Source: Croceicoccus estronivorus (GTDB lineage Bacteria; Pseudomonadota; Alphaproteobacteria; Sphingomonadales; Sphingomonadaceae). From it: a DNA stretch of 64,000 nucleotides. Below, in pieces: positions 26,879-35,528 of the stretch. The position numbers and the translations under genes are program-made. How positions within the stretch are numbered: position 1 is the first letter of the stretch; each line of letters starts with the position of its first letter. The notes below the pieces were generated by a model that was not told the origin of the DNA, did not search any database, and saw nothing but the letters and a program-made list of their open reading frames with translations. Location: the NCBI RefSeq assembly GCF_001625325.1, contig NZ_JRQQ01000006.1, positions 186,001 through 250,000 of the forward strand. Reading direction: 5' to 3'.

Positions 26879-27747
26879 ATGCCGCCAGTCGGGCCGACCG
26901 GGCAGTCGCCGACAACCGTGACCCGTTCGAGATGGCGAGAACCGACGTAGTCGGCAACACCGTAGTGCTGGGTGGAGCGGTTATCCCAGAAAGCGATGGA
27001 GCCGACCTCCCAGCGGAAACGCACTTGATATTCCGGCCGCTTCACCTCGTCGAACAAGCGCGTCAGCAGCGCGTCGCTTTCCTCCTCGGAGACATCCAGA
27101 ATTCGGGTGGTGAAGCCACTGTTGACGTAGAGCAACCGCTCGCCCGTTTCGGGATGGATGCGCACGACGGGATGGCTCTGCGGGGGATGACGTTCCAAAA
27201 ACGCAGCGCGCTTTTCCTCGGTATCGAGGTGATGGCCAAAGGCGGCAAGGCCGGTATGAACGGCGTTGAGCGTCTCGATGCGCGCCTTCAGTTCATCGTC
27301 GAGACCGGCATAAACCGCCGCCGCGTTGCACCAAAGGGTATCGCCCCCCAAGGGCGGGATCTTGTAGGCCAGCAGGACGGAGGAAGCCGAAGGCGTATCC
27401 CGAAAGGTCGTATCGCTATGCCAGAAATCGGCAGCGGGCGCGTGCCGCCCTTCCTTCAATCCCCCTATGGAATCGAGCACGAGCATTTCCGGATGATCGG
27501 CATGTGCCGAGAGCGGATGCACCTCGAGTTCGCCGAAGCGCCGACCGAAGGCGACATGTTGCGTTCGAGTCAGGGATTGGTTGCGGAAGAAAACGACCTT
27601 GTAGCGCAGCAGCGCCTTGTGGATCAGGTCGATCTCGGCATCGCCCGCATCCGCGATATCGATGCCCCCGATCTCTGCACCGATCAAGGGCTGAACCTGT
27701 CTCACCGTTACGCCGGGTATTTTCGGCACGATCCCACCATCCAGCAT
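26875..27747 (-). CDS. TauD/TfdA-family 2-oxoglutarate-dependent dioxygenase
   Basis: The chosen ATG at 27747 (MLDGGIVPKIPG) has GGGAG six bases upstream; in-frame ATGs up to 27774 are alternatives. The 290-residue enzyme has the iron triad His110-x-Asp112 (FWHSDTTF) and distal His261 (NRSTQHYGVADY), with a 2-oxoglutarate-binding Arg a few residues later (RHLERVTVVGD). The family hydroxylates taurine, 2,4-D-type ethers or alkyl sulfates, releasing sulfite, phenol or sulfate. It is coupled to an MFS carrier and follows a ThDP enzyme, so a catabolic cleavage of an imported acid is likely. The substrate is unknown. Confidence 0.9.
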   Translation of the reverse strand: MLDGGIVPKIPGVTVRQVQPLIGAEIGGIDIADAGDAEIDLIHKALLRYKVVFFRNQSLTRTQHVAFGRRFGELEVHPLSAHADHPEMLVLDSIGGLKEGRHAPAADFWHSDTTFRDTPSASSVLLAYKIPPLGGDTLWCNAAAVYAGLDDELKARIETLNAVHTGLAAFGHHLDTEEKRAAFLERHPPQSHPVVRIHPETGERLLYVNSGFTTRILDVSEEESDALLTRLFDEVKRPEYQVRFRWEVGSIAFWDNRSTQHYGVADYVGSRHLERVTVVGDCPVGPTGGM

Positions 27748-27783
27748 ATGGTCAACTCCCATTCTCATTCTCAAGAATTCTAT

Positions 27784-27801
27784 CGTATCGTTCAGGATAC
27801 G
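27784..27801. promoter_or_regulatory. inverted repeat upstream of the TauD-like gene
   Basis: CGTATC-GTTCAG-GATACG (6-base arms, 6-base centre) lies in the 84-base gap between the ThDP gene and the TauD-like gene. It overlaps TATCGTA (27781-27787), the half-site of the perfect dyad before the TonB receptor. It may be an internal promoter/operator of the same regulon; function is inferred. Confidence 0.4.
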
Positions 27802-27831
27802 GTGTACCTGCGAAATCTCCTGAAGCCACCA

Positions 27832-29463
27832 TCATAGCTGGAGAGGGATCATTCCGGTTATGTCGATTTCAATCAGGTTCGGACCCGCCGCCGCCATAGC
27901 CTCGGCGAAAGCTTCCTCGAACGCTGCCACCGTGGACACCCGTCGGGACGGCAGCCCCATGGCTTTCCCGAGCATTTCAAAATCGGGCGTGTGCAAGTCG
28001 ACAGCGACATGAGGAGTGCCTGCCAGCGATTGCAGGTATTTCAGGCTGCCATAGCCCTTGTTGTTGAAGACCAGCACCGTCACATTCGTGCCGGCCTCCA
28101 CGGCGGTTGCCAGTTCGCCGAGGTTGAGCATGACCCCTCCATCCCCGTGGAGCACAATCGTACGTCGACCCGAACCGATCGCCGCCCCGATCCCGATGGG
28201 CAGCGCAGGCCCGATGGCTAGGCTGGCGATATATGTGAATTGACGCGGCTGACGCACGGGCAGCCGCAGGCTTCCCCATGTGGTGCCTGTCATGGTGGCA
28301 TCGCAGACCACATTCCTGTCGACCGGGGCCAGCCGGTCGATCACATCGCAGATACGTGCATGATGCGAGCCGATGCGTTTTTCCGTTTCCAGCGCCAAAG
28401 ATTTCCTGACGCGTGCCGCCAGAGCAAGGTAGCCGTCATCGATTGCGATAGCCCCGAGGCGACTGGCGAGCGCTCCGGCGCAAAGCCCAGAATCTCCCAC
28501 GATCCCGATCTCCGGGTGGTAATTGCGCCCCAGAACCGTCGCATCGATATCGATATGGATCAGACGAGGCGGCAGCCGCAAAGACCAGAACCAGGTCGCC
28601 ACCGTCTGAAAGCGCGTACCGATAGCCAGCACGGTATCAGCCTGCTCAAGCAATTCGCGAAAGGCCGGATAATGGGTCTGGCTGCCCACGAACAGCGGAT
28701 CGTGTGTCGGGATAACCCCCCGGCCATTCAAGGAACTGACGATCGGTGCACCCAGCCGCACGGCGAGGTCACGTAGGTCCTGCGTCGCGCGCGCGCTGAC
28801 GCACCCCCCGCCGAGCCATAGCAGCGGACGCTTTGCCTCACCCAGCAGGTCCGCCGCTTTGTCCAGCAAGGCTTCGTCGGGTACCGGGGCGGGCGGTTGT
28901 ATGAAGCACGCATCCGCTTCACCGACATGAGCAGACAGCAGGTCGGTCGGTATTTCCACCGCGCCGGGCTGGGGTCGGCCCGAACAGATATCCGCCACGA
29001 CCGAAAGGATGGTGTCGGTAATCCGCTCCGCATACATTACGCATTCGCTTCGCCGCGTAACGCTGCGCAGCATCGGAAGCTGCCCTTCCGCGTCATGGAT
29101 GAAGCCTTTGCCCCTGCCCAGATGTACGCGATCGACCTGAGTGGTGATGAGCAGCACGGGGGATGATGCGAAACCTGCCTCGTACAGGCCGTTCACCGCG
29201 TTGGCGGTTCCCGGACCGGTGCTGACGATCGCCACCCCAAGTTCGCCCGTGGCCCGCGCATATCCATCGGCCGCGTGCACTGCCCCCGCTTCGTGGCGTG
29301 CCCCGATCAGGCGAATATGCTCTCTTCGCGCCAAGGCATCGTAGAGTGCAAGGTTATGTTGGCCCGGAACGCCGAATACCGTGCGAACCCCCAAGGCCTC
29401 CAGCGCATCGCAAACCGCATCACCCCCTGTCCGGGCGGCGGCGACAGAAGTGACGGAGTTCAT
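27832..29463 (-). CDS. thiamine-diphosphate-dependent enzyme, acetolactate synthase-like
   Basis: The 543-residue protein has all three ThDP-enzyme domains. The catalytic Glu58 lies in RHEAGAVHAADGYAR, and the cofactor/metal motif runs GDG (440-442) to Asn-Asn (467-468) in LVFNNKGYG. It is of the AHAS/benzoylformate-decarboxylase/POX superfamily. No small subunit gene is next to it, and its context is catabolic, so a decarboxylase or lyase role is more likely than isoleucine/valine synthesis. Its start overlaps the stop of the amidohydrolase remnant by 4 bases. It is 84 bases before the TauD-like gene. The reaction is not determinable from sequence. Confidence 0.88.
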   Translation of the reverse strand: MNSVTSVAAARTGGDAVCDALEALGVRTVFGVPGQHNLALYDALARREHIRLIGARHEAGAVHAADGYARATGELGVAIVSTGPGTANAVNGLYEAGFASSPVLLITTQVDRVHLGRGKGFIHDAEGQLPMLRSVTRRSECVMYAERITDTILSVVADICSGRPQPGAVEIPTDLLSAHVGEADACFIQPPAPVPDEALLDKAADLLGEAKRPLLWLGGGCVSARATQDLRDLAVRLGAPIVSSLNGRGVIPTHDPLFVGSQTHYPAFRELLEQADTVLAIGTRFQTVATWFWSLRLPPRLIHIDIDATVLGRNYHPEIGIVGDSGLCAGALASRLGAIAIDDGYLALAARVRKSLALETEKRIGSHHARICDVIDRLAPVDRNVVCDATMTGTTWGSLRLPVRQPRQFTYIASLAIGPALPIGIGAAIGSGRRTIVLHGDGGVMLNLGELATAVEAGTNVTVLVFNNKGYGSLKYLQSLAGTPHVAVDLHTPDFEMLGKAMGLPSRRVSTVAAFEEAFAEAMAAAGPNLIEIDITGMIPLQL

Positions 29464-29876
29464 GCCTTTCCTCCCGCAATCGCGGGGCTCGCACCGCGAA
29501 CGGGCCGTCGGGGGGACTGACCGGTGGGCGTGCCTTCCCGCTGGATCGAAACGCCGCTCACGATTGTCGCGGCATAGCCGTCCGCGCCTTGCGTCAGGCG
29601 TCGCCCGCCAGCGGGCAGATCGTGCCGCACACCGTGCTTGTGGAGCTTGAGCCGATCCAGATCGATCACGTTGAGATCGGCCTTGAGGCCTTCGGCCAAT
29701 ACCCTCCGATCATGAAAGCCCGCCGCACGTACGGGCTTCCGACTCAGCGCATTGATGACCCATTGCAGCGGAAGTCGGCCGTTCGCCCCGTCGCGCACCC
29801 AATGGGCGAGCATGAATGTCGGGAAGCTGGCATCGCAGACCAACCCTCCCCGAATAACGAGATCCAAGTCAGACAT
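29460..29876 (-). pseudogene. internally deleted D-aminoacylase/amidohydrolase-family protein
   Basis: The frame is open for 138 residues. The first 15 (MSDLDLVIRGGLVCD) are the start of an N-acyl-D-amino-acid amidohydrolase; from residue 16 (ASFPTFMLAHWVRDG) onward it is the C-terminal end of the same family, normally beginning about 420 residues later. HxH metal ligands, the carboxylated Lys and the whole TIM barrel are missing, so it cannot be an active hydrolase. The family has a D-A-S-F-P-T-F-M motif preceded by VGMICD, which suggests recombination at a shared V/I-C-D-A codon run. It still couples to the ThDP gene. Confidence 0.75.
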
Positions 29877-30398
29877 TACCTCTCCTCACTTTATGGGCTG
29901 AATTTGAGGCAATGTGGGAAAATCATCATCCCACTATTGGATGAGAGACAGAAAAGCGAATTCGGCCCTGTTTTCCGAAATTTCCTTGCCGTTCCATGAC
30001 TGATAGAAGACCCTGAACCATTAATTTATTCCATGGAAGCTCACCTAGGCGGCGAAAAGGATCGGACGGGTGAATGCGAACTGCTCTTCCCGTCTTGGAG
30101 CGTCCCTGGTCAGACCATAAGATCTGCCGCCCGGCTATTTTCCCGGATCGTTCCCTTGGACCCGCGGCGCGCAACCTGGGCCGACGCTTTGAAATCGGCG
30201 TGTATCTTGCTGCTGATGGCTTGAAATAGCGCTTTAGTGTCTATTGTGGTTTCCGCAAAGATAGAGCCAGCATTGCTCGCCAGCCTATCTTATTCGGGCT
30301 CAAACGGGAACGTCACGTTTGCGAACTAGGGTTGCTTCTCGTCCCGTTGCGGCGGCTCGCAGCCGCTGCCACGGGCGAGCGCGGTCTTGCTCCTTCCT
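29877..30398. other. intergenic region, no recognisable gene
   Basis: About 520 bases between the amidohydrolase relic and the frameshifted gene ending at 30399. Small frames (for example 30033-30224 +) have no motif. A CCTCTCC run directly before 29876 gives the minus-strand ribosome site. The promoter of the ThDP/TauD/MFS operon should lie in about 29880-30050. No repeats or RNA structure stand out. Confidence 0.45.
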
Positions 30399-31128
30399 TC
30401 ACAGCAGGGAGTCCGGCACCGGAAGCGGTACGGACCCTGCCATATCCGCATCCTCGCCGGGGTCGGCATCCTCCTCTTCCGATCCATCGCGGCCATCTAC
30501 CAGAGCCAAGGGGTCTGCATCGTCGTCCTGATCGGCCGCGATAGCATTAATCGCCGCAACGATCTCTTCCCCTCCGGCGTGCTGCCGTGCCTGTGCCTGC
30601 TCGATCGCATCGCGCTTGGCCTGCCGCCGCCTCCGATCCATCTGGTTGATGATCCTCCCTCATCTCGTCGGCCAGCATCTGTTCGAGCAAGCGCAGGTGT
30701 CCTACATCCTGGCGGTTCATCCCACTCAGCATTCCGGCAAACACCCCATGGTCGAGAAAGCTCTTCTGCCACGGAGCGATAAAGCCATCGTCCGCAAATA
30801 CCTTGCCCCAACTGCGGGCTGTCTCCTTATCCTCCTCCTGGTCCAGCTCGTCATCCAGGACCCAGGCATCGGGCTCCACCAGATCTCCATAGGCCTTTTT
30901 AATCACGAGCATCCTGAACCCCGCGATCCGGGCCCGGATCACTTCAATGGCCACCATGCAATAGGCGATATCGGCGATCCAGATCATCTCAACCGGGCCA
31001 TCAGGGATGAAGTAGTCGCTGAGCTCTGCGCGCAGGTTGGCTTCGCGACTGTGGCTCTGTCCCGGCAGCGGCGGCCGGGGCCCGGCCAGCAGGTTTGCTT
31101 TTCTGGTCTGTATCCCTTTGAGGTTCAT
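30399..31128 (-). pseudogene. frameshifted hypothetical protein
   Basis: From an ATG at 31128 (MNLKGIQTRKANLLAG) the frame codes a soluble alpha/beta protein (FIPDGPVEMIWIADIAYCM; RIAGFRMLVIKKAYGDLVEPD) and reaches LEQMLADEMRE near 30655. There it runs into Arg/Gly-rich nonsense, while the neighbouring frame continues INQMDRRRRQAKRDAIEQAQ and an acidic tail to a stop at 30399. One extra G in the GGGAGG run at about 30650-30660 explains this. The corrected protein would have about 240 residues. I do not recognise the family. Recent inactivation, sequencing error or programmed frameshifting are all possible. Confidence 0.6.
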
Positions 31129-31751
31129 GAGTGATCTTGTCCGGATCCAAATTTGCAGGTCACGTATCAGGCTGGTGTCACGACCTTGGGAACGCAAAAT
31201 TCGGAAGGGATGAAATCCATTATATTACACAATATCAATTGCTTAATATTATAGCTGTCCTCCTTCGTGCCACGTGTCACGACCTCTCCCTGTCAAGTCC
31301 GGCGGATCGCAAGAAGAGAACATATCCACCACAACAGGCATAGTGGAGGGACGGGCGCGGCCTTCAGGCGCACGGCAAAAAGTGCAAGACGAACCTGGGG
31401 TGATCGGGCAGAGCGAGCGATCTCCGTTCCTCGTTCGACGGCGGCAGGGTTGTGACGGCACATTGAGGCAGGTGATTCGCAGGCATGGTAGTGCCTGCGC
31501 ATTGGGAGGCTCACGAGGATGAGAACCGCTCGAGCAGCGCTTTCCCCCGCAACAGCGCATGCTGCGCTGCAACCAATCGGAGCACAGGACGGGCCTCGGT
31601 TATCACCTTTTTTGGGCGTGATGGGGCTAGGTGATCGGGGGCGGACAACCCGCCCCGAAACCGACCATTAGGGGGGACCGGATTCTCCGTTTTTGATCGA
31701 CCCTCCCGCGCAAGGCATTCTTGCGCGACTCCGTACTACGGATTGAACCAC
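31129..31751. other. intergenic region
   Basis: About 620 bases with no supported gene. The part at 31199-31260 is strikingly AT-rich (ATATTACAC, TTAATATTATAG) against the GC-rich surroundings and probably contains the promoter of the frameshifted gene. The frames at 31249-31572 on either strand have shadow-type composition. The section 31600-31740 has G-rich runs but no clear structure. Confidence 0.45.
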
Positions 31752-31777
31752 AAAAACCCCAGAATACTGGGGTTTTT
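31752..31777 (-). terminator. rho-independent terminator of tRNA-Ser
   Basis: AAAAACCCCAG-AATA-CTGGGGTTTTT is a perfect 11-base stem with a 4-base loop. It starts 35 bases past the tRNA-Ser 3' end on the minus strand and gives a T-run in that direction; by symmetry it would also stop plus-strand transcription. Confidence 0.9.
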
Positions 31778-31811
31778 GGGACACATCGAAACGAAGTTTT
31801 TGCTGTCTGAC

Positions 31812-31902
31812 TGGCGGAGCGGGAGGGATTCGAACCCTCGATACGGGGTTACCGTATACACACTTTCCAGGCGTGCGCCTTCGACCACTCGGCCACCGCT
31901 CC
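31812..31902 (-). tRNA. tRNA-Ser (anticodon GGA)
   Basis: The minus strand folds as a class II tRNA. The acceptor stem GGAGCGG pairs with CCGCTCC, with discriminator G and an encoded CCA. The D-arm is GCCGAGTGG, the anticodon loop CTGGAAA (anticodon GGA, reading UCC/UCU), the long variable arm lies around TACGGTAACCCCGTA, and the T-arm is GGGTTCGAATCCC. Length is 91 with CCA. A strong terminator follows. Confidence 0.97.
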
Positions 31903-31979
31903 GCTTGCCTGACAATTCACGCGCCCTAGCCGCGACTTGCGGCTTTCGCAAGGCACCCAATGCTGGCAAATTTCATTCC

Positions 31980-32330
31980 ATGGATTCATTCTCATCCCGC
32001 GCGCCCGTCAGCAATGCCGAACGTGTCGCGTGCCGGACCCGCTTGTGGCGCTGGACGGCTGGCAATTCCGGCGCCTGGTTCTTCCTCACCATTTCAGGAG
32101 AAGCCGCAGAGCAGATTGCCGGCCATGCGCTGATGCGCCGTCTCGAATTGGGTAAAACACGCGGTTTCGGCGCAGTGAAAGTCAGCGTGCGGATAGGTTC
32201 GAGTTGCTGGGATACATCGGTTTTTCCCAGTGCGGACAACACCTGGATCTTGCCGGTGAAAGCTGCAATCCGCCGCGCGGAAAATCTGACGGAAGGCAGC
32301 TACGCCGATGTCGAGCTTGTATTGCTCTAG
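31980..32330 (+). CDS. DUF1905 domain protein
   Basis: The ATG at 31980 lies after the tRNA gene; the longer frame from 31743 crosses the tRNA and is not used. The 116-residue product has RTRLWRWTAGNSGAWFFLTISGE, then KVSVRIGSSCWDTSVFPS and LPVKAAIRRAENLTEGS, the DUF1905 beta-barrel pattern. The family is small, cytoplasmic and uncharacterised, sometimes fused to a YdeI-type domain that is absent here. It is convergent with rsh and overlaps its stop by 4 bases. Confidence 0.85.
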   Translation: MDSFSSRAPVSNAERVACRTRLWRWTAGNSGAWFFLTISGEAAEQIAGHALMRRLELGKTRGFGAVKVSVRIGSSCWDTSVFPSADNTWILPVKAAIRRAENLTEGSYADVELVLL

Positions 32331-34426
32331 ATCCGCTCTGCCTCGGCCACGGCATCGCTCGCACGCAAGGCACTGACGATTCGCGTCAGATGCGCGAGAT
32401 CCTGCACCTCAAGATCGACCTCATAGGTTCCAAAGGGACCATCGCGCTGAATCATCTGCAAATTGGTGACATTGGCGTGATTCTTGGCGAAAATAGCGGT
32501 CACTTCGGCGAGCGTGCCCGTGCGGTTATACAGCACTGTGCGAAGACGCCCCACGGCACCCCGCGAACGCTCGCCCCAGGACAAATCAATCCAGTCGGCA
32601 TCGATGCCATTCGCCAGTTCGAGGCAATCGATAGCATGCACTTCGACACCCTGGCCCGGCTTCTTCAACCCGACGATGCGATCGCCCGGAACCGGGTGGC
32701 AGCATTCTGCCAGACTGAAGCCCGCCCCCGGTGTCAGCCCCTTGATGGAAACCGCACGTTCCTGTTTGGGCCAGGCATTCAATTCCGAGAGTTCCCGCGC
32801 ACTGCCCGGAACCAACGCCTCCATGACTTCGCGGTCGTCGAGCTTCGCCGTGCCGATCGCGACCATCATGTCGTCCTCACGCTCGAACCCCAGGCGTTTC
32901 ACCGCTTCGCGGATAGCCTTCTTGCCGATCTTGGTCGGGAGTCGGTCGCAGATTTCCTCGAACAGCTTCGTGCCGATGGCAGCGATCTCCGCCCGTTCCT
33001 TCTGCCGTACCGCACGACGAATGGCCGCGCGGGCCTTGCCTGTCACGACAAAGCTGAGCCAGGACAATTCCGGGCCCGAATTCTCACTCTTGATGATTTC
33101 GACAACGTCGCCGTTATTAAGCTGCGTTCGCAACGGCACATGCCGGCCATTGATCTTGGCCCCTACGGCCTGGGCCCCGAGATCGGTGTGCACGGCAAAG
33201 GCGAAATCGACAGGCGTGGCCCCCTTGGGCAACTGGAACAGGGTTCCCTTCGGAGTAAAGGCGAAGATCCGGTCATGGTAGATCGCCAGCCTCGTATGTT
33301 CGAGCAGTTCCTCGGCATCGTGGCTGGCATCGACGATTTCGATCAAATCGCGCAGCCACCCGACCTGCCCGTCCGGCCGATCCCCCTGCTTGTACGCCCA
33401 GTGCGCCGCCAGACCGAATTCGTTGGTGCGATGCATGTCCCGCGTGCGAACCTGCACCTCCATGCGCATCGAATTTTCATAGATCAGCGAGGTATGGAGC
33501 GAACGGTAGCCATTCGACTTCGGCGTGGAAATGAAATCCTTGAACCGGCCGGGAATCATTTGCCACGTTGTGTGCAGCACGCCCAATGCGCGGTAGCAAT
33601 CCTCCACAGTGTCGGCGATAACCCGGAAGGCCATGATGTCGGTAATCTGTTCGAAGCTGACATGACGTTCGGCCATCTTCTTCCAGATCGAATAGGGATG
33701 CTTTTCGCGCCCTGAAACTTCCACGCGCACACCGGCCTCGGCCAGCGCCTGCTTGATCGCCAGAGCAATGGCATCGACATGCCCGCCTTCCTGACTGCGA
33801 ATCTGGTCGAGGCGCCCGGTAATAGTGGCATAGGCTTCCGGTTCCAGTTGCTCGAAAGACAGCAACTGCATCTCGCGCATGTACTCGTACATGCCCACGC
33901 GCTCTGCCAGGGGGGCATAGATATCCATCGTCTCTTTCGCGATGCGGCGGCGCTTCTCCTCGCTGCGAATGAAGTGCAGCGTTCGCATGTTGTGGAGACG
34001 ATCGGCCAGCTTGACGAGCAGAACCCGCAGGTCCTCGCTCATGGCGAGGAAGAACTTGCGCAGATTCTCCGCCGCCCGTTCATTCTCCGTCATTGCCTCG
34101 ATCTTGGAGAGCTTCGTCACCCCGTCGACCAAGCGGGCAACGTCCTTGCCGAAAAGCCTTTCGATCTCGTCAGGCGTGGCGAGAGTGTCTTCGACCGTAT
34201 CGTGCAACAGCGCAGTAACGATAGTTTCCTGATCGAGCTTCAACTCGGTCATCAGGCCGGCGACTTCTATCGGATGGCTGAAATAGGGATCGCCGCTGGC
34301 ACGTTTTTGCGCCCCATGTTTCTGCACCGTGTAGACATAGGCGCGATTGAGCAACGCCTCATCCGCTTCGGGGGCGTATTCCTTTACACGTTCGACAAGT
34401 TCGTACTGGCGCAGCATTGCAGTCAT
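32327..34426 (-). CDS. rsh: bifunctional (p)ppGpp synthetase/hydrolase (RSH)
   Basis: This 699-residue protein is the single long RSH usual in alphaproteobacteria. Domains in order: HD hydrolase (about 25-180; YFSHPIEVA, LLHDTVEDT), synthetase (about 220-350; GREKHPYSIWKKM, TPKSNGYRSLHTSL), TGS (about 390-450; FAFTPKGTLFQLPKGATPVDF), a helical region, and the C-terminal ACT domain (about 620-699). It makes and breaks down the alarmone (p)ppGpp in response to starvation. Both active sites appear complete. No clear ribosome site precedes the ATG at 34426, and an ATG three codons later is possible. Confidence 0.95.
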   Translation of the reverse strand: MTAMLRQYELVERVKEYAPEADEALLNRAYVYTVQKHGAQKRASGDPYFSHPIEVAGLMTELKLDQETIVTALLHDTVEDTLATPDEIERLFGKDVARLVDGVTKLSKIEAMTENERAAENLRKFFLAMSEDLRVLLVKLADRLHNMRTLHFIRSEEKRRRIAKETMDIYAPLAERVGMYEYMREMQLLSFEQLEPEAYATITGRLDQIRSQEGGHVDAIALAIKQALAEAGVRVEVSGREKHPYSIWKKMAERHVSFEQITDIMAFRVIADTVEDCYRALGVLHTTWQMIPGRFKDFISTPKSNGYRSLHTSLIYENSMRMEVQVRTRDMHRTNEFGLAAHWAYKQGDRPDGQVGWLRDLIEIVDASHDAEELLEHTRLAIYHDRIFAFTPKGTLFQLPKGATPVDFAFAVHTDLGAQAVGAKINGRHVPLRTQLNNGDVVEIIKSENSGPELSWLSFVVTGKARAAIRRAVRQKERAEIAAIGTKLFEEICDRLPTKIGKKAIREAVKRLGFEREDDMMVAIGTAKLDDREVMEALVPGSARELSELNAWPKQERAVSIKGLTPGAGFSLAECCHPVPGDRIVGLKKPGQGVEVHAIDCLELANGIDADWIDLSWGERSRGAVGRLRTVLYNRTGTLAEVTAIFAKNHANVTNLQMIQRDGPFGTYEVDLEVQDLAHLTRIVSALRASDAVAEAERI

Positions 34427-34626
34427 GATGTGAGGATTTCCTGTTGCAATGCAATGGCAAAGCGCATGCAGTGAAGCATTGCGGTATCAAAGAAAAACCG
34501 CCCTTCGCACCACTGCATCGTCAATGAAATTCTTTGTATTCCAGACAACTGGGGCAGACGCGCCCGCAGATCAGGCCAAGGTGCACCGGACATTCACACT
34601 CGAAATCCGCGTTCTGTCAGCGAATG

Positions 34627-35484
34627 TCAGGTCCATACGGCTTCCGGCGGCAGACTCATCAGGATTGCGTCGATGTTCCCACCGGTCTTCAAACCGAACA
34701 GCGTCCCCCGGTCATAGACGAGGTTGAATTCCGCATACCGGCCCCGCCATTCCAGTTGCCGGAGTTTGTCTTCGCTGCTGAATCCCATATTCATCCGGCG
34801 GCGCACCAATGCCGGAAAAACGGACAGAAAGGCGGAACCGACATCGCGAGTGAAGGCAAAGTTGCGTTCCCATTCCGCTTCGTCCGCGCATTCCACATGA
34901 TCGTAGAAAATGCCTCCGACGCCGCGATGGACCCGGCGATGGGGAATGAAGAAATAATCGTCCGCCCATTGCTTGAAGCGCGGATAGTGCTCCGGATCGT
35001 GTGCGTCACACGCTTGCCGCATGGCGGCATGGAATTCCCGCGTATCGTCTTCGTACGGGATCGGCGGATTGAGATCAGCGCCACCACCGAACCAAGCCTT
35101 GCTGGTGGTAAGGAAACGCGTGTTCATGTGCACAGCGGGAACATGCGGGTTTGCCATGTGGGCGACCAGACTGATCCCGGTAGCAGTAAAACCCGGATTG
35201 TCCGCACCGGCCCCGTGCATGGTCTTGGCAAATTCCGGCGCAAACTCGCCTTCCACGGTCGAAACATTGACTCCGACCTTTTCAAACACCTTGCCTTTCA
35301 TCACACCGCGCACACCCCCGCCGCCATCGGAGCTGTCGGGAGTTTCGCGATCCCAGCGAACATACTCGAATTGCGCATCGCTGCCCATCTCGCGCTCGAT
35401 CGCCTCGAATGCGGCGCAGATATTGTCGCGCAGGCTTTCGAACCAGTCCTTCGCGCGGGCGGTGTAAGGTGTCCAGTCAGTCAT
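34627..35484 (-). CDS. hemF: oxygen-dependent coproporphyrinogen III oxidase
   Basis: The start is set at the ATG at 35484 (MTDWTPYTARAKDWF); the frame extends to 35817 but only with Arg/Pro-rich leader sequence. The 285-residue protein has the HemF signature (FEYVRWDRE near 40-50; GVNVSTVEGEF; FGGGADLNPPIPYEDD; GRYAEFNLVYDRGTLFGLKTGGN). It converts coproporphyrinogen III to protoporphyrinogen IX by two oxidative decarboxylations in aerobic heme synthesis, in the cytoplasm. Length fits the family (about 300). It is divergent from pdeM (44 bases). Confidence 0.96.
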   Translation of the reverse strand: MTDWTPYTARAKDWFESLRDNICAAFEAIEREMGSDAQFEYVRWDRETPDSSDGGGGVRGVMKGKVFEKVGVNVSTVEGEFAPEFAKTMHGAGADNPGFTATGISLVAHMANPHVPAVHMNTRFLTTSKAWFGGGADLNPPIPYEDDTREFHAAMRQACDAHDPEHYPRFKQWADDYFFIPHRRVHRGVGGIFYDHVECADEAEWERNFAFTRDVGSAFLSVFPALVRRRMNMGFSSEDKLRQLEWRGRYAEFNLVYDRGTLFGLKTGGNIDAILMSLPPEAVWT

Positions 35485-35528
35485 GGAGAGGCCTTGCCAA
35501 GTTGCGCCGCATACGGCAAGCACCAGTG

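Noticed and set aside
27832-29463. ilvB-type acetolactate synthase for branched-chain synthesis
   Set aside because: No ilvN/ilvC neighbour and a catabolic operon context; kept only as ThDP enzyme of unknown reaction.
31743-31979. N-terminal extension of the DUF1905 frame across tRNA-Ser
   Set aside because: The open frame overlaps the tRNA gene and terminator; family homology begins only after the ATG at 31980.
34521-34616. Cysteine-rich mini-frame (ICGRVCPSC) between hemF and rsh on the minus strand
   Set aside because: Only about 21 codons from a GTG start, no ribosome site; too short to separate from chance in GC-rich DNA.
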